A stretch of DNA of 64,000 nucleotides. Origin: Bryopsis sp. KO-2023 (taxonomy: Eukaryota; Chlorophyta; Ulvophyceae; Bryopsidales; Bryopsidaceae). The DNA is taken from positions 124,001 to 188,000 of the forward strand of contig BSYQ01000011.1 of NCBI GenBank assembly GCA_030272585.1, given 5' to 3'. Below the pieces are notes generated by a model that was not told the DNA's origin, did no database searches, and was given only the letters and a program-made list of their open reading frames with translations. The translations under genes and the position numbers were made by a program. Shown one piece after another: positions 58,224-64,000 of the stretch (positions are counted from its first letter, which is position 1; every line of letters starts with the position of its first letter).

Positions 58224-60778
58224 GGTCCAAAAAGACGCGGGGCGGATTCCGAATTCGTGCTGTTTGACAATTTGTGACGGACGTTTTTCTTTTGAAGTCG
58301 CCTTTCGAAGATGCGGAGGTGGGGACGTCGACATCGGCCCTTTCAAAGCAGCACAGGTGGTGGCTGTCCCTTGGAAAACGGAAAACGGAAATCCAACACC
58401 TTGGTGCACACTCCAAGAAAAAATAGGGACTTGTGTTGATTCTTTTAGTCTGAGAAAAAAAGAAATCGAAACACAACTCGGTTTTCTTATCAATGAGTAA
58501 GGAGCCCAGGTCATTGAAGATTCAGCAACACTGTTGCAACTAGGCAGGAAGAAAGTATGCCACAAAAAAATGATGAAAAAAAGAACACAAATTCCAGAAT
58601 TGTTACACCCAAGTACCGATGGGCCACACCCTTAACATACACTCAAGACCGAACCGCGTTAGTTGCGGGTACTCCCTGACTGACAGGCCTTGCTGAAAGC
58701 TGCCAGACCTTGCCAACACTCATCCGTCCAAACACAACTCACTCCCAAAACAATCACCAAAATTGACCAAGATCTGTTTTTCCGCTGGGAAAAAAAAAAG
58801 AAAAACTCAACATCATTCCTTGGCGGGAAAAAAAAACGGCCACCAGGCCACTGATCCGTGCGTACTCCGAACTTTCCTTGTTTCGTTTTTTCCCCATTTC
58901 GTTGAAACTTTTTTTTTTGACCTCTCATCACTCCTCCACTCACTCTTTCAGCTTTTCTGTTAGAAAGCACGCCACTTTCGACTCGTTATCTCATCAGCCC
59001 TCTACCCAAAATTCCATACAAAAGCAAAAAAAAAAAAACTCCACCAAAATAACCCCATTCTGAAGGTCAACCAAAAATTAAAAAAAGATGAAAAAAAAAG
59101 AAGATAGTGCCACAACAATTCATTCGATTCGTTTGCACCAACCCACCCACCCAAGCATGCCTACTGGCACTTCGTTTTTTGTTTTTCTTTTCAAGGAGTA
59201 ACTTTTTTTTCCCTTTTTTCCTTTTTTTTTCTTTGTAACCTTACAAGAGAGGTGGGGCAGGGTGAGGACTGTGGCTTCGTATTGACAGTGTAAAATCTAG
59301 GGTTTCTGGGCCACCGCTGTTCATTGAATCAACTACTTTTCTCTTTTTCTTCCCCCCTGCAAGCAAATCGTCCTTTTTTTTTGTTTTTTTTCGAATCACA
59401 ACTGCTCTTCAAAAAACAATCTTTTTTTTTCTCCGATTTTTTTTTGAATCGCAAATGCCCCTTCGAAAACAACAAGCTGCCTATATATGTAAAATTGCTT
59501 TCCGAAAAAAATGCAAAAACCATTTCTTTTTTTTTTCTTTTTTCCATATCTTTTGTCAATTTTCGCAATCCCCTTTTTTCCCTTTTTGCTCGAGCCCAAA
59601 TTTCGTCTTTAATTCTCTTCCAACGAATATCAACTCACACCATTCACCATTCACCAGATTTTCATTTTTTTTTTTAAATCCAAATGAAAAGTTCTTGGGA
59701 ACGGGCCATAGAATTTGAGCCGATATATCACATCCATTCATGCCCTGAATTTTAAGAATGATATCGATTCCCAACCAATGGGAAGATATCCCTTGCAATT
59801 TGTATAAAACTAGATTGCCTAAGTGGTTTTTAAAAAGAAAGAAAGAAAAAAAACCAAAGAACAAAATCAATAAAAAAAAGAACCAGAGCATTGGATGTCA
59901 ACAAAGCAAGAGAGTCTCAGACGGGAAAAAAAAAATAAGAGAAAAAATTAGACGGATTTGTGTTCTATTTTTTTTAATCTTTTTCCCCCTCTTCCCCATT
60001 CTTCAACTAAAATCTTTCTTTTTTTTTCCTTAAATCGTGAATCTCTGTCCTATTTTTGCCCCATCTCTTTTTCTCTTTTTTTTTTTGAATTTTGCCTTCT
60101 TTTTTTTTAAGAAAAACGCTTTTTTTTTCACCTCATTTCTTTTCATTCTTAAAATCATTCCCTTCCCGAATGGAGTTTTTTCAAGGAAAAGAAGAAGAGA
60201 TCCAAAAGAAAGAAAATCAACAAAGATTATATTGAAAAAAAAACGAAAAAGAAAACGGTGCGTAAATTCTTCATGCAAATCTTGCCATGGAATGAATCAA
60301 TTCAGAACAATCGCAAACAAGCGGTCGTTCATTAAAAACCCCCAACAAAAAAAAACCCTTGACAAACTTTTTTCAATACCGAAACCTACAAACCCCCTAA
60401 AGCAATATAATCCATCACCACCACTTTTTTTTTTCACCCCACCCCTCTCCCTCTCAAATTGTAATCTTGTAATGTCGCTGTAACAACGATCGCCCCCTTT
60501 TAAAGTAGATTGGACTTTCCCCCTTCTTTTTCATATCAAATGCCCAACAGTTTTTTCATATTTCAAAGGGAAAAAAACCCCCGCACGATCGGGGAAGAAA
60601 AAAAATGCAAACATTACAAAAGGGAGAAGAAAAAAAAATGCAACAAGCAAATGAGTCCCTCACAAAATCATAATCACCATATCTCGAAAAAAAAAACATT
60701 TTTTTCAAGAAAGGCTTTTTTTCTTTTTAGATCCTTTTCGAATTTTTTTTTGTGCAACAATCCATCTGAATCCCTGGT
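58224..60778. other. long T/A-run-rich intergenic region
   Basis: The right end of the PAN gene's promoter region is followed by about 2 kb of homopolymer T runs on the plus strand (58850-60170), changing to A-run dominance after about 60180. Many open frames here are Phe- or Lys-rich translations of the runs and are not genes. No exon is supported. Confidence 0.6.
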
Positions 60779-63610
60779 TTAATTTTGAAGGGACAATTCG
60801 AATCCTTTCGCTTTTTTCTTAGGGGCTTTTTGCAGGGCTTCTGTTGAGGTTGATGGTGACTGTGGAACTGCATGGTAAGTTTGAGGATGGACATGGTGGT
60901 GGTGGTGTGCAGCCCTTCTCACCACCGCTTTCTGTGGAGCCTCCGTGGGCAAACCCTAAAAGCGAAAAAAATTAAAAATCAGAAATGGCTTTATTCTCTT
61001 TCCTTCCAAATCTGTGAAGTAGTCCCAACTACTTCCAACGTTCGTAGATTTCTGCAACTGGAAAAAGTTGCAGAAATTTACATACTAAATAGGCGCACGA
61101 ACAGGGAAAAAGAAAAGGCCAAACATTCCGGAAAGCGTTGAAAGGGGATTGTGGAAGAAAAAAGATAGCTTTTGATTATTGTTATTGATTTATTTATTTT
61201 CGAGTTTGTTTGGCAAAAATAGGAGGGGAGCATACCTGGAACCATGGCCTGGCTGCTTCACCAAAGCCTGTGCTGACTGTTCTGAAAAGCGCCGAGGCTG
61301 TCAAATATGACCATAAGAAGTTGCTGTGATCAAACAGATATCGATCGATCCCGCCGATTGCCTGATATCTGTGGAAAGAAAAGAGTAATAAAGAAACAAT
61401 GGGTCAATTCATTCGACTGGATTTGAGCAACAGAAACTTCTGTGAGAAGGTGGAGGGTCGGTTTGGTTTATTACACAGTGGCAGGAAATTCAGTGTGTTT
61501 TCCCCCAAAAAAACAACTTGTTAGATTCCTTTCAATCATCGAGAATGCCTGATTAGGCATTCTCCGAGCAGCTAATTGGGGTATCTGTTACCCACTGTTT
61601 TTTTTTCCTTTCCAACCACATTAACAAAAAATTGCACATAATCATAGCGACAGTGAGACGAACCTACCTCAGGTGTGCGTGGAGTCCGACAAAGGCTCCG
61701 AAGCCCAGAGCGCTTCTTTGAACTGAAGGAATTGGCACGGAAGGCTCAAACTCCGGATTTTTACTCTTCCTCACCTTCACAGCGAGATTCGACACACCCA
61801 CAGTGGCAGCACCGCTGATCACACCCACGGCACTCAATTCGGCGAATTTAGCGAAGAAAGATGCAAGACGGCTGGAGTTGGTGTAATTCCTCAGAGGGCC
61901 CGAGGCGTCGAAAACGTTGTTTGGAAGGTTGGACAACATGCTCTGCCAAGGCAGCTTCTGGGCAGCCCCGAATGATCGGCTGGGGGCGAGAAGCCACACG
62001 ACAGCAGTGGTGGCAGACATGAGCCCCACAGTGTTGATGGCAACCAGATCCAACTCCTGCAAAAGAAAATTTTCCACGATTGCTTTTTTAGGATGGTTTC
62101 TTCCCCCTCAGGGGTTGCCTTCATACCATGCACTTCAATTGAGGTCATTTTATTATGGCTAATTTGGGCAAGCTCGGTTGTGAACATCTATCTCGATGGG
62201 GTTATATTTCTGTGTTGCTCTGACCTTGGAGAAGTTATCTCCACGCATCTTGGCTTCGTAGGCCAGACTCGTTCCCATTGCCAAGCATTGTTCAAGAATC
62301 ATTTTTTGGCAAAAAGCAGGGTCCGCCATCAGACGACCGACAAGGGCACGGGAGAGCTATCAAAAGGACACACCCACAGATTCAACTTCCATCTCCTTCT
62401 TTGAATTACCCCTGACCAAGTCTCAGCTGTGCCAAAACCCATAGGTTTCACATTGTTGCAGACGACGGTTCTCATATTTCAAAAAAAAACTATTATTCAA
62501 AAATAGCTCAAAACTCACCTGAGGAGACATCTTTCTGGACATCATTCTGGTTACATTTGGCCTGACGTCCATGGAGCAAAATCGGACCAACTGTGCAGAG
62601 CTGAAAAGCCCCATCTCAACCGCCCTTCTCAAAATCCTTGGAAGATCATTCACAGTCCTGACATTCCCCCCAAAACCAACCCATCAGCACATGATAAAAC
62701 AAAAACCCATCAGCGGTAGATACAACTGTAGATCTCCTACCTGTACCACTCGGACAAGACGGCCGAAATGGAGAGCTTGTCGTAGAGCTGGGGCATGACT
62801 TTCCTGAAGAAACCATCGCCATCCCCCTCTCCCTCGCCCTCTCCGTCTCCGAATGAGTAATCATCGTCGTCCCCTCCATCTCCTTCACCACCACCTCCAT
62901 TGGAAATGGACTTACCATTGTCGCCACCACCACCGGCATCGTCAGTGTGTGGAGTAACATTAGTCACCTTTGATTGAAAAAGGAGCAGAAAACCGTTGAA
63001 AAAAAACATTTGTAGGAGGAAGGCTGGGCGATACGATTGATCCGTTTGGGGTCGTTCCTTTCCGAGGGAATGAGTGGTTTTCAAAAAGGAGGGATAGTGT
63101 GAGTTACCTCTTGTTTCAGGCTGAGTTTTGACCTAGACAGCGTAGCAGCACCACCAGACGACCCCAAGCCTTTTCCAGCCATAGACGTCGTAGGGACGGA
63201 GAGATTGCCAGGCAACATCTGATCGGAGTGCTCCGACATCTCCTGTGAAATCACCAGGTCAACCGAAAAAGAGTGAGTCCACAATAACCATATCAAACAA
63301 TCCCCATGGAATTCGTGGAGTGTATTGGGAAAGCTTCTGGTGAGTTTTTGTTCGAAACAGATGGCTATTTGTGAAGGAAACCCACCTCCCCTGGGTGGAA
63401 CACCCCAGCCGAAGCCACGGTGGTCTGTCGTCTGGTGTAGGAGCTGAGGACAGTCCTTTTGCTGCCGAACTGGGCGACAGGGTTTCGGTGCTGAGCTCGC
63501 ACCACCAACAGCCGCGAACCATCGGTTGCCTGGCCGCAGCGGTGGCTGGAACGAATCTCCATTGCCGTCGAGCAAGATGCACCCCCAAGGTTAAATCGCG
63601 CAGAACGCAT
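60779..63610 (-). CDS. RETICULATA-related plastid envelope protein (DUF3411)
   Basis: Eight minus-strand exons with matching phases: 63610-63386, 63242-63108, 62967-62741, 62657-62519, 62356-62225, 62056-61668, 61368-61236 and 60955-60779, about 518 residues. An N-terminal Ser/Arg-rich transit-type leader is followed by a Gly/Asp/Glu-rich low-complexity stretch, as in plant RETICULATA-related proteins. The DUF3411 core then runs through MPQLYDKLSISAVLSEWYR, LVRFCSMDVRPNVTRMMSRK, LSRALVGRLMADPAFCQKM, AAVVWLLAPSRSFG-type helices (here TTAVVWLLAPSRSFG) and RSALGFGAFVGLHAHLRYQ. Several membrane helices are expected. Plant members sit in the plastid inner envelope and affect leaf mesophyll development and amino-acid metabolism. 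The C-terminus has a His run and a Lys-rich end that the plant proteins generally lack. Confidence 0.85.
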
Positions 63611-64000
63611 GGTTTTTATCGCTTAAGACTGCGTCAGACAAAAAAAACAAACGAGGAGTTAGACTGGAGCAATGGCGAGGTTGGAAAAAGGAACCGAACT
63701 CTCGACAGCGCGTCGCTCACTGAGCTGAAACCCCCACCCCTCCCTAGCGGCACAAAAACACAAAAAAACCTACAAGGCCAATCGCGTCTTAACTGGCGAG
63801 TATGCAAACCGGCCAATGGGAACACACGAAACCCTTGGCGACGAGTTTTGGGGCTTTTTTGTACGGCACTGCAACACAGGGACAAGTGCGTTGAAACAGA
63901 AAGAAAGACATTCCCGTGTCAGCAGGCTCGTCGCTGGTACAACGTCCCGCGTAATGGTCAGTAGACTTTTCCGGCCATCGGGAATCGGTGTCGCAGGGAA
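63611..64000. other. promoter-side flank of the RETICULATA-related gene
   Basis: A CpG-rich 390-bp tail of the window upstream of the minus-strand gene start. It probably holds its promoter and leader. No other feature is supported. Confidence 0.4.

Noticed and set aside
59300-60780. Several Phe- or Lys-rich open frames of 80-150 codons
   Set aside because: They are translations of T- and A-homopolymer runs without splice sites or domains.

Overview
The window is nuclear DNA from an intron-rich unicellular eukaryote of the green lineage. Nearly all coding is split by short GT-AG introns. I traced most genes by requiring matched intron phases at each junction. Lineage evidence comes from a green-type LHCII antenna protein with a simple N-terminal leader and no secretory signal (so a primary plastid), a RETICULATA-related plastid envelope protein, plastid-type 2-isopropylmalate synthase and an OPR-like organellar helical-repeat protein. 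A MOK-type ciliary kinase and a possible p25-alpha/TPPP protein suggest a flagellate. An early streptophyte or prasinophyte-grade alga fits; I cannot name the species.

Layout. 0.2-1.8 kb: 3' part of an OPR-like gene (+). 3.6-11.6 kb and 15.4-20.8 kb: two tandem paralogous giant surface proteins (+). Each has a signal peptide, a conserved Cys-containing head, a long right-handed beta-helix with GGA and FxxN motifs like chlamydial polymorphic membrane proteins, one membrane helix and a cytosolic tail. 22.1-29.6 kb: minus-strand genes for a TPR protein, p25-alpha-like exons, a small acidic protein and a protein with a catalytically degenerate 3'-5' exonuclease fold. 29.7-34.3 kb: a membrane-tethered methyltransferase and a small membrane protein (+). 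35.2-38.8 kb: MOK kinase (-). 39.5 kb: PRKRIP1 homologue (+). 40.7-43.0 kb: 2-isopropylmalate synthase (-). 43.7 kb: LHCII (+). 45.4-47.4 kb: FBXO7 homologue (+), followed by a 316-bp inverted-repeat element. 49.6-54.4 kb: a protein built from three copies of a four-exon module (+). 56.0 kb: tRNA-Ser. 57.1-58.2 kb: PAN-domain membrane protein with a broken frame (-). 60.8-63.6 kb: RETICULATA-related protein (-).

These are independent eukaryotic genes, not an operon. The most unusual parts are the paired beta-helix surface proteins, the triplicated exon-module gene and the small inverted-repeat element. Several first exons are unresolved and are marked as such. All family names come from recognising motifs by eye; no database search was possible.
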